Under the pieces are notes generated by a model that worked only from the letters and a program-made list of their open reading frames with translations, was not told where the DNA came from and did no database searches. 64,000 bases of DNA, taken from positions 1-64,000 of the forward strand of contig DATKSK010000007.1 of NCBI GenBank assembly GCA_035531755.1, written 5' to 3'. Positions 34,131 through 41,880 of this stretch are shown in pieces. Within the stretch, counting starts at the first letter, position 1. Each line of letters starts with the position of its first letter. This DNA is from Acidimicrobiales bacterium. GTDB lineage: Bacteria > Actinomycetota > Acidimicrobiia > Acidimicrobiales > UBA8190. A program made the translations under genes and the position numbers.

Positions 34131-34152
34131 GATATCTCATTTGCGAGATATC
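34131..34152. promoter_or_regulatory. Perfect palindromic operator at the clpP/HTH divergent promoter
   Basis: Arms GATATCTC and GAGATATC are exact inverted copies around the 6-base spacer ATTTGC. The right arm overlaps the -35 element of the plus-strand promoter. Such a perfect AT-containing dyad in GC-rich DNA, next to an XRE gene, is very likely that regulator's binding site. Confidence 0.75.
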
Positions 34153-34168
34153 ACATTCGAGCTATGCT
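34141..34168 (+). promoter_or_regulatory. Promoter of the HTH-ClpP-like operon
   Basis: TTGCGA (34141-34146) and TATGCT (34163-34168) are separated by 16 bp and lie 31 bases before GTG 34199. The operator overlaps the -35, fitting repression by occlusion. Confidence 0.55.
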
Positions 34169-34198
34169 GGCCTCGGGCGTGGGGCACGAGGAGGTCCC

Positions 34199-34462
34199 GT
34201 GACGGCGCGTCGACATGAACCGGTGTTCCCCGGGTTCCGGGAGATGGCGCAGCGGCGCAAGGACCTCAGCGCCGAGCTGGTGACCAGGCGCCGGGCCATC
34301 GGTCTGTCGCAGACCCAGGTGGCGGCTCGCATGGGCACGTCCCAGTCCGCCGTGGCCCGGCTCGAAGCGGGGGAGGCCGACGTCCGGCTCTCCACCCTGG
34401 AGCGCTACGCCGAGGCCGTCGGCCTCGAGCTCGATTGGCAGCTGGGGGCGCCCCGACCATGA
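34199..34462 (+). CDS. XRE-family HTH regulator of the ClpP locus
   Basis: The 87-residue protein is essentially one HTH domain (SAELVTRRRAIGLSQTQVAARMGTS, then ARLEAGEADVRLSTLERYAEAVGLELDW). GTG 34199 follows GAGGAGG; ATG 34243 is a shorter option. Its ATGA overlap with the following ClpP-like gene and the palindrome at 34131-34152 suggest it controls both divergent clpP transcripts. PopR, which controls clpP3-clpP4 in Streptomyces, is a functional parallel; orthology is not established. Confidence 0.8.
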   Translation: MTARRHEPVFPGFREMAQRRKDLSAELVTRRRAIGLSQTQVAARMGTSQSAVARLEAGEADVRLSTLERYAEAVGLELDWQLGAPRP

Positions 34463-35076
34463 CCGTGCCACCGGGCCCGGACGGCCGCGACGCCCCGTGG
34501 CGCCGGACGGCCCGTGACCAGCTCTTCGACCAGCGCGTCGTCTTCCTGTGGGGCCCGCTCGACGACGCCCACGCGGGGCAGCTGGCGGCCGAGCTCATGA
34601 CCCTCGACGCCACCGGCGACGACCCGGTGCACCTCCACGTCGACAGCCCGGGCGGCTCCCTGGAGGCCGCCTTCTGCGTCATGGACGTCATCGACCTGCT
34701 GGGGGTGGAGGTCACGGCCACGTGTGTCGGCCAGGCGGCCGGGACCGCCATCGGCCCTCTGGCCGTGGCCCATCACCGCCGGGCCACCCCGCACGCCCGC
34801 TTCCGGCTGTCGGAGCCCGTCCTGGCCCACACGGGCACCTCGACGGACCTGGCGTCGTGGGCGGCCAGCCAGCACGACCAGTTCCGGCGGTTCTGCGAGC
34901 GGGTGGCGGCGGCGGTCGGGGGGGCACCGGAGGAGCTGGCGCGGGACCTGTCGAGCGGCCGTTCCCTCGACGCCGACGAGGCCCGCCGGTACGGCCTCGT
35001 GGACGAGATCTGCGGCCCGGTGGCACGCGTGTACCCGATGCCCGGCCGCCCGCTCGGCTTTCGCTCCCGGTCCTGA
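34459..35076 (+). CDS. ClpP-like protein lacking the catalytic triad
   Basis: The 205-residue protein has the ClpP fold (FDQRVVFLWGPLDDAHAGQL, VDSPGGSLEAAF, ARRYGLVDEI), but all three catalytic positions are replaced. GQAAGTAIG has Gly95 for the serine, RFRLSEP has Ser118 for the histidine, and LSSGRSLDADEA has Gly167 for the aspartate. It cannot act as a serine protease and is probably a structural or regulatory partner, as ClpR subunits are in cyanobacteria and plastids. Its start overlaps the HTH stop (ATGA), so both are made together. Confidence 0.88.
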   Translation: MTVPPGPDGRDAPWRRTARDQLFDQRVVFLWGPLDDAHAGQLAAELMTLDATGDDPVHLHVDSPGGSLEAAFCVMDVIDLLGVEVTATCVGQAAGTAIGPLAVAHHRRATPHARFRLSEPVLAHTGTSTDLASWAASQHDQFRRFCERVAAAVGGAPEELARDLSSGRSLDADEARRYGLVDEICGPVARVYPMPGRPLGFRSRS

Positions 35077-35176
35077 CCGCCGCGGTGCGGGGGGGCGGGC
35101 CGAGGGCCCGGGCAACCCCTCTCGGCTCGACGACGCGACGACGACCCGTCATTTCGTGCCGGATTCGTGCCTAGTA

Positions 35177-35204
35177 ACTTTACATAAGATACATTATCGG
35201 CGGT
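35177..35204 (-). other. dif: Chromosomal dif-like site (XerC/XerD recombination)
   Basis: Read on the minus strand this is ACCGCCGATAA, then TGTATC, then TTATGTAAAGT: the 11-6-11 layout of bacterial dif sites. The inner arms (CGATAA and TTATGT) and the central TGTAT match E. coli dif (GCATAA, TGTATA, TTATGT), and CCGATAA with TTATG..AAGT matches the actinobacterial form I recall. It sits in a 236-bp intergenic gap as an AT-rich island. XerC/XerD would resolve chromosome dimers here during division, so this marks the replication terminus region. Confidence 0.85.
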
Positions 35205-35312
35205 TCTGTGGGAGCAGCCGGCGTGAATCATCGGTGCGCCGATGTGCTGTTCCCACCGGCCTCCGGGGGCCGCCCCCGGGCCCCCGGGCCCTCGGCCCCG
35301 TGCAGCCGCGTG

Positions 35313-36026
35313 TCAGCTCGTGGCGAGATGCGCCCCGAACCACGCCAGGGTGCGCTGCCAGGCATCGGTGGCGGCGTCTTGCTTGTAGTCCGGACGGGCG
35401 TCGCAATGGAACCCGTGGCCGGCCTCCGGGTAGCGCACGATGTCGGTGTCCACGGGTGCGGCGGCCACGGCGGCACGCAGCTTCTCGACGTCCTCGACGG
35501 GGATCCCCTTGTCCTCGTCCCCGTACAGGCCGAGCCACGGGGCCTGCAGGTCGGCGGCCAGGTCGAGCTGGGACGCCATGCCGAAACGCCCCTCGGCGAT
35601 GCCCCCGCCGTAGAAGGTCACGGCGGCCCCCACCCCGCGGCGCACCGCCACCAGGAAGGCCACCGTCCCGCCCATGCAGAAGCCGACCACCCCGGTCCGG
35701 GAGGGACCGAACCCGGCCTCGTGCAGATAGCCGAGGGCGGCGTCGACGTCGTTGAGGAGCCCCTCCTCGGACAGCCCCTGGAAGTGCGGCATCAGCTTGT
35801 CGAAGTCCCCGTAGCCCAGCACGGGGTCGCCGGTGCGGTGGAAGAGGTGCGGGGCCACGGCCCGGTAGCCGGCCGCCGCGAAGCGCCGGGTGACGGCCTC
35901 GATGTGATGGTTCACCCCGAAGGCCTCCTGCACCACGACGACCGCGCCGCGTGCCTCGCCGTCGGGCTCGACGTCGTACAGCCCCATGTCGCCGTCCGCA
36001 GTCGCCAATGTCACCGTCGTCGCCAT
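35313..36026 (-). CDS. Dienelactone hydrolase family protein
   Basis: The 237-residue alpha/beta hydrolase has the dienelactone hydrolase nucleophile motif GFCMGG with cysteine, the acid in GLYGDEDKGIP and the histidine in GHGFHCDARPDY. FGVNHHIEAVTRRFAAAGYRAVAPHLF is typical of the family. It should hydrolyse lactone or ester substrates in aromatic-compound breakdown; the substrate is not determinable. ATG 36026 has GAGGAGG four bases upstream; the in-frame start at 36056 adds ten residues without a better site. Confidence 0.85.
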   Translation of the reverse strand: MATTVTLATADGDMGLYDVEPDGEARGAVVVVQEAFGVNHHIEAVTRRFAAAGYRAVAPHLFHRTGDPVLGYGDFDKLMPHFQGLSEEGLLNDVDAALGYLHEAGFGPSRTGVVGFCMGGTVAFLVAVRRGVGAAVTFYGGGIAEGRFGMASQLDLAADLQAPWLGLYGDEDKGIPVEDVEKLRAAVAAAPVDTDIVRYPEAGHGFHCDARPDYKQDAATDAWQRTLAWFGAHLATS

Positions 36027-36381
36027 CGACCCTCCTCGCCGTTGTGCCCGCGCCAAGGCTTCCCACGTGCACGCGCCGACCGACCCACGATCACGTACCC
36101 CTACGAAGGCTCGGCCAGCTCCTGGTCCATGGAGTCGAGCACCGACCCGACGAGGAGCCGACGACGAACCGGGTCCAGCGTCGGTTCGACAGCGTCCTCG
36201 CCCACACGCACACGGTACTCAGTGCCGGGGGACCCACATCGACCCACCACGCGTGTCCGGACGGACATATCATAATTGGTATTCCCTGCTGTCCGCTCCC
36301 CGGGGGCGCCCTCGGCACCGCGCCACGCCCCTCCCCCAGGGCCGGCGCCACCGCGCTCCTCGGTGGCTTAATCTGCCCGCG
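36027..36381. other. Intergenic stretch with an AT-rich patch
   Basis: No gene is supported. An isolated AT-rich patch at 36266-36287 contains TATGAT on the minus strand and CATAAT on the plus strand, either of which could be a -10. No -35 at the right distance is convincing. The TAATCT element for the next gene is at 36369-36374. Confidence 0.4.
36369..36374 (+). promoter_or_regulatory. -10 element, leaderless start
   Basis: TAATCT ends seven bases before ATG 36382, and no Shine-Dalgarno sequence is present. Confidence 0.5.
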
Positions 36382-37188
36382 ATGGCCACCGCCGTCTTCC
36401 TCCACGCCCACCCCGACGACGAGGCGATCCAGACGGGCGGCACCATGGCCCGCATGGCAGCCGACGGCCACCGGGTCGTCCTCATCACGGCCACCCGGGG
36501 GGAGCTCGGCGAGGTCCCCGACGGGCTGCTGGCGTCCGGTGAGACCCTGGCCGAGCGCCGGGCCCGGGAGCTGGCGGCGTCCTGCGACGTGCTGGGGGTG
36601 GCCCGCCACGAGTACCTCGGCTACGGCGACTCGGGGATGGTCGGTGAGCCCACCAACGAAGACCCGGCGTGCTTCTGGCGGGCCGACATCGACGAGGCCG
36701 CGGCTCGCCTGGCCGCCATCCTCGACGACGAGCGCGCCGACGTGCTCGCCACCTACGACGAGAACGGCGGGTACGGCCACCCCGATCACATCCAGGCGCA
36801 CCGCGTCGGGCTGCGGGCTGCGGAGATGGCGGGGACCTCGCGCGTGTTCATGGCCACGATCAACCGCGACTACCTGCTCGAGCTGGCCGGGCGCGCCGAC
36901 GAGATCGGCCTGCCGATGCCCGACGAGCAGCGCGACTTCCTGCACACCCTGGGCGTGCGCGGCCACCGGATCACCACCGAGGTGGACGTGAGCGGCTTCC
37001 TCGACCGCAAGCGCCGGGCCATGGAGGTCCATGCCAGCCAGATCGGTGACACCTCGTTCTTCCTGAGCATGCCGCCCGAGGCCTTCGCCGCGGTGTGGGG
37101 CACCGAGTGGTACGTCAGGGTCGGCGCCGTGGCGCCCCGGGGCGCCGCGCACCTCGAGGACTCGCTCCTCGGCCCGGCCCAGGGCTGA
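36382..37188 (+). CDS. PIG-L deacetylase, Mca-like (mycothiol S-conjugate amidase type)
   Basis: The 268-residue protein has the zinc motif HAHPDDE near residue 9, the signature TATRGELGEVPDGL and YDENGGYGHPDHIQAHRVG. These features, and the length, match the Mca/MshB branch that cleaves GlcNAc-inositol amides in mycothiol metabolism. Mca-type detoxification amidase or MshB deacetylase cannot be separated from sequence alone. Its stop overlaps the start of a DUF664/DinB gene, a family that uses mycothiol as a cofactor, which strengthens the assignment. Confidence 0.8.
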   Translation: MATAVFLHAHPDDEAIQTGGTMARMAADGHRVVLITATRGELGEVPDGLLASGETLAERRARELAASCDVLGVARHEYLGYGDSGMVGEPTNEDPACFWRADIDEAAARLAAILDDERADVLATYDENGGYGHPDHIQAHRVGLRAAEMAGTSRVFMATINRDYLLELAGRADEIGLPMPDEQRDFLHTLGVRGHRITTEVDVSGFLDRKRRAMEVHASQIGDTSFFLSMPPEAFAAVWGTEWYVRVGAVAPRGAAHLEDSLLGPAQG

Positions 37189-37682
37189 TGGCGCCCGGCG
37201 GCGACGGCGACGGCGCCAACGCGCCGGGCATCGTCGCCGGGGAGCGCGACACCCAGCTGGCCTTCCTGCGCTATCTGCGCGCCGGCGTCGACCGCAAGCT
37301 CGAGGGACTGTCCGACGACGACGCCCGGCGCGCCCTCGTGCCCTCGGGCACCACCCTGCTGGGGCTGGCCAAGCACCTGGCTTTCGTCGAGGTGTACTGG
37401 GCGCAGCGGCGCTTCCTGGGGGCGCAGATCACCACCGACGGCGACGGGTTCGCGCTCGCCGACGACGACACCGTGGCCTCGGTGCGCCGCGCCTACGCAG
37501 AGGCCGCCCGACGCACCGACGACATCGTGGAGGCCTGCGACGACCTGGACCGGCCACTCGCCCGCGGCAGCCACGGCCTCACCCTGCGCTGGATGCTCGC
37601 CCATCTGGTGGAGGAGACGGGGCGCCACGCCGGGCACGCCGACATCCTGCGCGAGCTGCTCGACGGGGCCACGGGCCGCTGA
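37188..37682 (+). CDS. DUF664/DinB-fold protein, possible mycothiol-dependent transferase
   Basis: The 164-residue four-helix protein has the DinB metal histidines in LGLAKHLAFVEVYW and WMLAHLVEETGRHAGHADILREL. DUF664 members of this fold are mycothiol-dependent enzymes in actinobacteria. ATG 37188 shares one base with the upstream stop (TGATG), so the pair is co-translated. Two 16-bp direct repeats (37690-37705 and 37711-37726) lie just past the stop. Confidence 0.8.
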   Translation: MAPGGDGDGANAPGIVAGERDTQLAFLRYLRAGVDRKLEGLSDDDARRALVPSGTTLLGLAKHLAFVEVYWAQRRFLGAQITTDGDGFALADDDTVASVRRAYAEAARRTDDIVEACDDLDRPLARGSHGLTLRWMLAHLVEETGRHAGHADILRELLDGATGR

Positions 37683-37764
37683 CGGCCGCTCCCCCGCCGG
37701 CCGCCTCCGTTCCCCCGCCGGCCGCCCCGGTCCCCCCCGACGCGACGGCACCGCCGCCGTGGCG

Positions 37765-39351
37765 TCAGCTGGCGGGGGCCAGCGCCAACGTCGCCGTCAC
37801 GGTGAACTTCTGCTGGCCGCGGTAGATGGTGACCTTCACCTGGCGCCCCGACGCCGAGGCCTGCACGTCGTTGGTGAGCTCCTGGGCCGACCCCACCGCC
37901 TTGCCGTTGAACGCCACGACGACGTCGCCGGTCTTGATGCCGGCCGAGTCCGCCGGCGAGCCGGTCACCACCGACACCACCAGCGCGCCCGACGCCGGCA
38001 CGAGCCCGTAGGCCTGCTGCTGCTGGGGCGTCTCGTCGGTCACCTCGACGCCGAGGTAGGGCTTCGACACGCCGGCGGTGCCCCCGCTGCGCAGGGTGCC
38101 GAGCAGGCCCTGGATGGTCGACGAGGGGATGGCGAAACCGATGTTCTGCGCCGGCGCGTTGCCCGTGCTCGACGAGGCGACCGCCGTGTTCATGCCCACC
38201 ACCTGTCCCGCCGAGTCGACCAGGGGCCCACCGGAATTGCCCGAGTTGATGGCGGCGTCGGTCTGGATCATGTTGTGCAGCGTCTCGCCCGAGGTGCCCG
38301 TGTCGCCGGCCTGCACCGTGCGCCCGAGAGCCGAGACGATCCCCGACGTGACCGTGGGCGTGCCCGCCGACAGGCCGAGGGCGTTGCCGATGGCGATGAC
38401 GGCGTCGCCGACCTGGAGCTTGGTGGAGTCCCCGAACGTCACCGCCTGGAGGTCGGCCGGCGGCGAGTCGATCTTGAGCAGGGCCACGTCGCTCGAGGGG
38501 TCGGCGCCCACGAGCGTGGCCGGCAGCGCGGTGGTCTGGCCGTAGAGGTTGACCGTGATGGTGGTGGCGCCCGAGATCACGTGGTTGTTGGTGACCACCT
38601 CGCCGGTGGTGGTGATGATCATCCCCGTCCCCTGGTCCTCGACCGGGCCGGCGCCGAAGAGCGCACCCCCGGAGGTTCCCGGGCCCTTGGCGTCGATGGA
38701 GACCACCTCGGGCAGGACGCTCTTCACGATCGTGGGGATCTGGGCGCCCCCGGCGAGCGCCGGCCCCGGCGACACCTGGCCGACCTTGACGGTGGGGGCG
38801 GGGCCGGAATTGCCGTTCCCCGTCCCGACGGCCTCGGCGATGCCCGCCCCGGCGGCCCCGCCGACGAGCGCGGCCACCACGGCGACCACCACCCATGACG
38901 GGGTGCGGCGCGCCGCCGGTGCCGGCGGCGCCGCCGGCGGCGCCCCCCAGGGCGTTCCCGGCATCGGGGGCGCGCCCGGCGTGACGGGAGGGACGCCCGG
39001 CGGCGGCCACCCCGGCGCCGGGGGCGCGTCGGCGGCCCGCCACACCGGGACGGTCGGGGTCTCGGCGGTGGGCGAGGCCCACGGTGTCGCGGGTGGGGCC
39101 GCGGGCGGCGTCCACGGTCCGCCCGGCACGGCCACGGGGGCGACGGCGGCGCCCGGTGCGCCCCCGGGCGTGGGCGGGGTCGGGGCGGGCGGCGACGCGG
39201 CGGGGGTGCCCTGCGCCGGCGCCCACTGCCCGGCCTGGCCGGGGATGGTCACGGGGGCGTCGAGGTGGCCTGTGGTGTCACCGAGCGCAGGGGGTGGGAC
39301 GGGCGTCGACTCGGTGCCGTGGGCCGCATCGTCCTCGCGCCTGTCGTCCAC
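37765..39351 (-). CDS. HtrA-like membrane-anchored serine protease with PDZ domain
   Basis: The 528-residue protein has a Pro/Ala/Gly-rich cytoplasmic N-terminus (about 1-145), one membrane helix (about 150-170), a trypsin-like domain and a PDZ domain (about 440-525). The catalytic residues are His in VVTNNHVI, Asp in SSDVALLK and Ser in GNSGGPLV. It degrades or senses misfolded exported proteins. GTG 39351 has AGGAG upstream (GACAGGAGCGCGATC). A TAGTCT at 39409-39414 (minus) is a candidate -10. Confidence 0.9.
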   Translation of the reverse strand: MDDRREDDAAHGTESTPVPPPALGDTTGHLDAPVTIPGQAGQWAPAQGTPAASPPAPTPPTPGGAPGAAVAPVAVPGGPWTPPAAPPATPWASPTAETPTVPVWRAADAPPAPGWPPPGVPPVTPGAPPMPGTPWGAPPAAPPAPAARRTPSWVVVAVVAALVGGAAGAGIAEAVGTGNGNSGPAPTVKVGQVSPGPALAGGAQIPTIVKSVLPEVVSIDAKGPGTSGGALFGAGPVEDQGTGMIITTTGEVVTNNHVISGATTITVNLYGQTTALPATLVGADPSSDVALLKIDSPPADLQAVTFGDSTKLQVGDAVIAIGNALGLSAGTPTVTSGIVSALGRTVQAGDTGTSGETLHNMIQTDAAINSGNSGGPLVDSAGQVVGMNTAVASSSTGNAPAQNIGFAIPSSTIQGLLGTLRSGGTAGVSKPYLGVEVTDETPQQQQAYGLVPASGALVVSVVTGSPADSAGIKTGDVVVAFNGKAVGSAQELTNDVQASASGRQVKVTIYRGQQKFTVTATLALAPAS

Positions 39352-39550
39352 GATCGCGCTCCTGTCCTCGGGCCGGGAATCGCCCGACCGGGCCCCTCGC
39401 CACCCGTCAGACTAGGGAACCGCTGCGGTCGATCGGGCGGGATTGGCCATATTCTCAGAACCTCCACAGCATCCGGACGACCTCGCGCCGGCGCTCTCAC
39501 CCAGCAGGGTTCTCACGGTGTCGGCGCCGACGGTAGCGTGGGCGACCGGC

Positions 39551-40927
39551 ATGTCTCGCAGAATCGACATCGAGCTCACCAGCAGCCGTGACGACGGCAC
39601 GTGGACCTGGCGCGCCCCGGGGGCTCGCCAGCCGCGCGGAGCGCTCGACGGAGCCCTCCTCCCCGACGGCGCCAAGGTCGGCGACGTCCTGCGGGCCGAC
39701 GCCGACTTCGACCTCGAGGGCATCGTCGTGACGTCCGTGCTGGCGCCCAAGGCCGAGGCGCGCCCCGAGCGCGTGGCGCGCATCGAGATCATCGGCTCCG
39801 GGCGCGACGCCGCGCCGGGCGGTGTCTCGGTGGTGCTGGCCCCCGGCGGGCGGCGGCGCGACGAGGGCGAGCGCGGGGCCCGCCCCCGGCGCGGCGGCCC
39901 GTCGCGCGGCCGCGAGGGACGCGGGGACGGCCACGACGGCGCCGGTCGCGACGACCAGCGCGGCCGCGGGCGCGACCTACCGGGCGCCCGCCCCGCACGC
40001 GAGGGCGGCGCGCCCCGTGGGGAGCGTGCCCCACGACCCGACGGGGCGGCGCGCGGCGACCGGCCCGAGCGCGGCGCCCGGCCCGAGCGCGGCGACCGGC
40101 CCGAGCGAGCCGGAGCCGGCGGTCGACCCGCTCGACCCGGGCGCGACGACCGGACGCGCCGGCTCCAGGTGGTGTCGACCAACCGCAACGCCGCGCTGGC
40201 CGAGCTGCGCCCCGAGCAGCTGCCGGTGGCGGAGCAGCTCCTGCGCGGCGGCATCCCCGCCGTCCGCCATGCCATCGAGGAGCAGAACGCCCGCGCCCGC
40301 TCCGAGGGGCGCGCCGAAGTGTCGCCCGAGCCCCTCCTCACCATGGCCGAGGAGCTCCTGCCTCGGATGAACCTGGCCGCGTGGAAGGACCGGGCCGTCG
40401 CCGCGCGCAATGCCGGCAAGGACGCCCCGCTGCGCGAGGTCCGCTCCGTGGTGGCGTCGGCGTCCACCGTCAGCCTCGACGACGAGGGCCGCGAGATGGT
40501 CGGCGCGCTGCGCGAGGCGCTCCAGGCCCGCGTCACGGCGCTGCGCGACGGATGGCTGGCGCGCATCGTCGCCGCCCTCGACGACGGGCGGGTGGCGGAC
40601 GCGCTGCGCGTGTCGTCGCGCCCGCCCGAGCCCGCCGCCCGCGTGCCGGCGGAACTGGCCGTGCGCCTGGCCGAGGCCGCCGGCGGCGCCATGGCGCCCG
40701 GGCTCTCGGAGGCGGACTGGCTGGCACTGCTCGACGCCGTCGTCGACTCCCCCGTGCGGCGCACCGTGAAACCGGCGGGGCTCCCCGAGGGCGCCGGCGA
40801 GGAACTCCGTGTCGCGGCGCGACGCGCCGCCGGCATCGTGCCCGAGGTGGCCCGCCTGCTCGGGCTCCCGATCCCCCCGCCGCCCGGACCCCGACGGCCG
40901 ACGGCGTCCGGCGTCCGCGGGTCGTGA
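39551..40927 (+). CDS. Uncharacterised protein with a long Arg/Gly-rich linker
   Basis: The 458-residue protein has three parts: a small beta-rich N-terminus (about 1-85, with MSRRIDIELTSSRDDGTWTW and VGDVLRADADFDLEG), a disordered RG/RPERG-rich linker (about 95-205, with tandem PERGDR units), and an alpha-helical C-terminus (about 210-450). The N-terminus looks like an OB-type domain and the linker like RNA-binding RG tracts, so a nucleic-acid role is a reasonable guess, not a finding. TAGCGT lies 11 bases before ATG 39551. I do not recognise the family. Confidence 0.65.
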   Translation: MSRRIDIELTSSRDDGTWTWRAPGARQPRGALDGALLPDGAKVGDVLRADADFDLEGIVVTSVLAPKAEARPERVARIEIIGSGRDAAPGGVSVVLAPGGRRRDEGERGARPRRGGPSRGREGRGDGHDGAGRDDQRGRGRDLPGARPAREGGAPRGERAPRPDGAARGDRPERGARPERGDRPERAGAGGRPARPGRDDRTRRLQVVSTNRNAALAELRPEQLPVAEQLLRGGIPAVRHAIEEQNARARSEGRAEVSPEPLLTMAEELLPRMNLAAWKDRAVAARNAGKDAPLREVRSVVASASTVSLDDEGREMVGALREALQARVTALRDGWLARIVAALDDGRVADALRVSSRPPEPAARVPAELAVRLAEAAGGAMAPGLSEADWLALLDAVVDSPVRRTVKPAGLPEGAGEELRVAARRAAGIVPEVARLLGLPIPPPPGPRRPTASGVRGS

Positions 40928-40957
40928 CCCGGCAGGCCTGACGGCCCGACGCGGGGG

Positions 40958-41380
40958 TCAGTCCAGGACGCCGTGCGCCCGGAGGAACTCCTCGAGCCCG
41001 TCCACGAGCGCCACCGCGGGCACCTCCGCCAGCGCTACCCACGCCACCGCGGCGGCGTCGTCCCCGGCGACCGGCGCGGGCGCGTCGCTCGGCACGTCGA
41101 CCACGAAGTCGAGGATGACGAAGTGGTGGTCGGGCCCGATGCGCTCGACCCACCCGAGCATGGGCCCGCAGCGCACCACCACGCCCGTCTCCTCACGGAC
41201 CTCGCGCTCGACGGCGGCGGCGAGCGCCTCACCGGGCTCCACCCGTCCGCCCGGCACCGTCCAGCGGCCGGCCTGGGGGGGGTTCGCCCGCTGCACCAGC
41301 AGGAGCCGGCGCTCGACGACCGCTACTCCCCCGACGGCCACCACCGGCCCCGCCCCCGACCCGGCCGGGGCGACGGGCAT
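40958..41380 (-). CDS. Nudix hydrolase
   Basis: The 140-residue protein carries a complete Nudix box, GGRVEPGEALAAAVEREVREETG, with the metal-binding REVREE core. Such enzymes hydrolyse nucleoside diphosphates linked to another moiety; the ADP-ribose/NUDT15-like branch is plausible but not certain. ATG 41380 begins two bases after the GNAT stop, implying coupling. Confidence 0.9.
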   Translation of the reverse strand: MPVAPAGSGAGPVVAVGGVAVVERRLLLVQRANPPQAGRWTVPGGRVEPGEALAAAVEREVREETGVVVRCGPMLGWVERIGPDHHFVILDFVVDVPSDAPAPVAGDDAAAVAWVALAEVPAVALVDGLEEFLRAHGVLD

Positions 41381-41382
41381 CG

Positions 41383-41859
41383 TCACCCCAAGAGCCGGTG
41401 CATCGTGATGAGGCGCGCCTTGAACCCGGCCGCCTCGAAGAAGCCCTTGGTCGACCGGTCGCCGGGCAGCGCGCTGGCGTCGACCCCCCGGCAGCCCGAC
41501 GCCGTGAACCACGCCACGAGGGCGTCGAGCAGCGCCCGGCCCACGCCCACGCCGCGGGCACCCGCCGCCACGAAGCATCCGTCGACGATCCCGATGGAGG
41601 CCTCCCCCACGGGGTCCACCCGCCCGGTCGCCAGCCCCACCACGACATCGTCGATGGTCCCCACGAGCACCTGGCGACGGGGGTCGGCGAGCAGCCGGTC
41701 GAGCCCCCCCGGCCGCAGCAGCGCCTTGGCCAACAGGCCGCTCTCACGCCGCACGAAGAGCGCACCCCCGCGGGCCTCCTGGAGCTCGTGGAGCGCCTCG
41801 CGGCACAGCTCCGCGCAGCGGTCCCCGTCGTGGCGCGCCGCCGGGCGAGTCGCCTCCAC
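41383..41859 (-). CDS. GNAT-family N-acetyltransferase
   Basis: The 158-residue protein has the acetyl-CoA motif A as GARGVGVGRALLDALVAW and motif B as GFFEAAGFKARL. It should transfer an acetyl group to a small molecule or protein amine. GTG 41859 starts 21 bases after the upstream gene's stop, and its own stop is two bases before the Nudix start, so the three genes read as one unit. Confidence 0.85.
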   Translation of the reverse strand: MEATRPAARHDGDRCAELCREALHELQEARGGALFVRRESGLLAKALLRPGGLDRLLADPRRQVLVGTIDDVVVGLATGRVDPVGEASIGIVDGCFVAAGARGVGVGRALLDALVAWFTASGCRGVDASALPGDRSTKGFFEAAGFKARLITMHRLLG

Positions 41860-41880
41860 GGACCCCCGCCTCGCGCCGGC

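Noticed and set aside
35077-35312. Integrated element at the dif site
   Set aside because: XerC/D-dependent elements insert at dif, but only one dif-like copy is present in the window and no phage, transposase or recombinase gene flanks it.
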